Assembly (NCBI GenBank): GCA_945957225.1
Contig: CAMFKK010000003.1
Location: 1-31,310 of the forward strand
DNA from: an uncultured Sphingobacteriia bacterium
Lineage (GTDB): Bacteria > Bacteroidota > Bacteroidia > Chitinophagales > Chitinophagaceae
Direction: 5' to 3'
DNA: 31,310 bases
The position numbers were made by a program, and so were the translations under genes. Below are positions 31,235 through 31,310 of the stretch, piece by piece. Position 1 is the first letter of the stretch. Each line of letters begins with the position of its first letter. Under the pieces are notes generated by a model. The model was given only the letters and a program-made list of their open reading frames with translations, had not been told where the DNA came from and did not search any database.

Positions 31235-31263
31235 ATGCACCAAATCAAGACCATCTGTATTTG
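31235..31263 (+). CDS. Start of a divergent gene, cut off by the contig end
   Basis: Only nine codons (MHQIKTICI) are genomic before adapter sequence begins at 31264. The ATG follows a good TAnnTTTG box at the usual distance, which is the only reason to propose a gene. Nothing can be said about its product. Confidence 0.35.
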
Positions 31264-31310
31264 CTGTCTCTTATACACATCTGACGCTGCCGACGACTAG
31301 TCGAGTGTAG
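31264..31310. other. Untrimmed Illumina Nextera adapter and i5 index, not genomic
   Basis: CTGTCTCTTATACACATCT (the 19-base Tn5 mosaic end) is followed by GACGCTGCCGACGA, the reverse complement of the Nextera read-1 primer site (31264-31296). Then come CTAGTCGA (31297-31304), the reverse complement of the i5 index TCGACTAG, and GTGTAG, the start of the P5 flow-cell sequence. This is library construction sequence left on the contig end. Confidence 0.98.

Noticed and set aside
1..31310. tRNA, rRNA, transposase or integrase genes
   Set aside because: None could be recognised on either strand; the mobile-unit idea for the hip cassette rests only on repeats.

Overview
The window looks like one complete draft contig from a member of the Bacteroidota, most likely a Chitinophagaceae-type bacterium. 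The reasons are the protein families (IPExxxVDY protein, fused SpmA/SpmB, RsfS-FtsH-LUD gene order, split transketolase, M28-PDZ peptidase), the lack of strong Shine-Dalgarno sites, and repeated TAnnTTTG promoter boxes 12-22 nt upstream of start codons. The right end is not genomic: the last 47 bases are Nextera library adapter plus an index. The left end appears to carry small frame errors.

Layout. 1-3392: end of a periplasmic adaptor gene and a full RND efflux permease, closed by a terminator. 3539-5653: pdxH and a fused SpmA/SpmB-like membrane protein. 5654-8690: an accessory island with two toxin-antitoxin loci, a three-gene hipB-hipS-hipT locus flanked by a ~67-bp imperfect inverted repeat, then mazE-mazF. 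8691-15400 (minus strand): a small secreted Arg/Asp-rich protein, a stand-alone C-terminal transketolase subunit, a 1128-residue GH18-CE4-GT2 polysaccharide protein, and a CarB that ends at the mid-protein domain boundary. 15536-19534: a Bcp-type peroxiredoxin, a soluble GAF histidine kinase, and FeoB on the minus strand. 19652-22441: M28-PDZ peptidase, IPExxxVDY protein, methyltransferase. 22438-24380 (minus): selD and birA. 24459-29947 (plus): rsfS, ftsH, LUD protein, gamma-glutamylcyclotransferase-like protein, lpxH and an MscS channel, tightly packed. 29960-31122 (minus): a thioredoxin lipoprotein and a MerR-type regulator in overlapping frames. A divergent gene is just beginning when the contig ends.

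Most of the window is core metabolism and envelope function: efflux, lipid A, iron, cofactors and protein quality control. The most unusual part is the island. Its HipA is split into an N-terminal subdomain protein (HipS) and a kinase (HipT) with an ATGA overlap, as in the tripartite HipBST systems. Three ACCC-N4-GGGT dyads sit exactly 40 bp apart in front of hipB, and the kinase glycine-rich loop has Ala and Thr where serines are usual. mazEF follows directly, behind its own perfect palindromic operator. Other points worth a second look are the single-chain GH18-CE4-GT2 enzyme (resembling PgaB plus PgaC in one polypeptide), the split CarB, and the lone half-transketolase.
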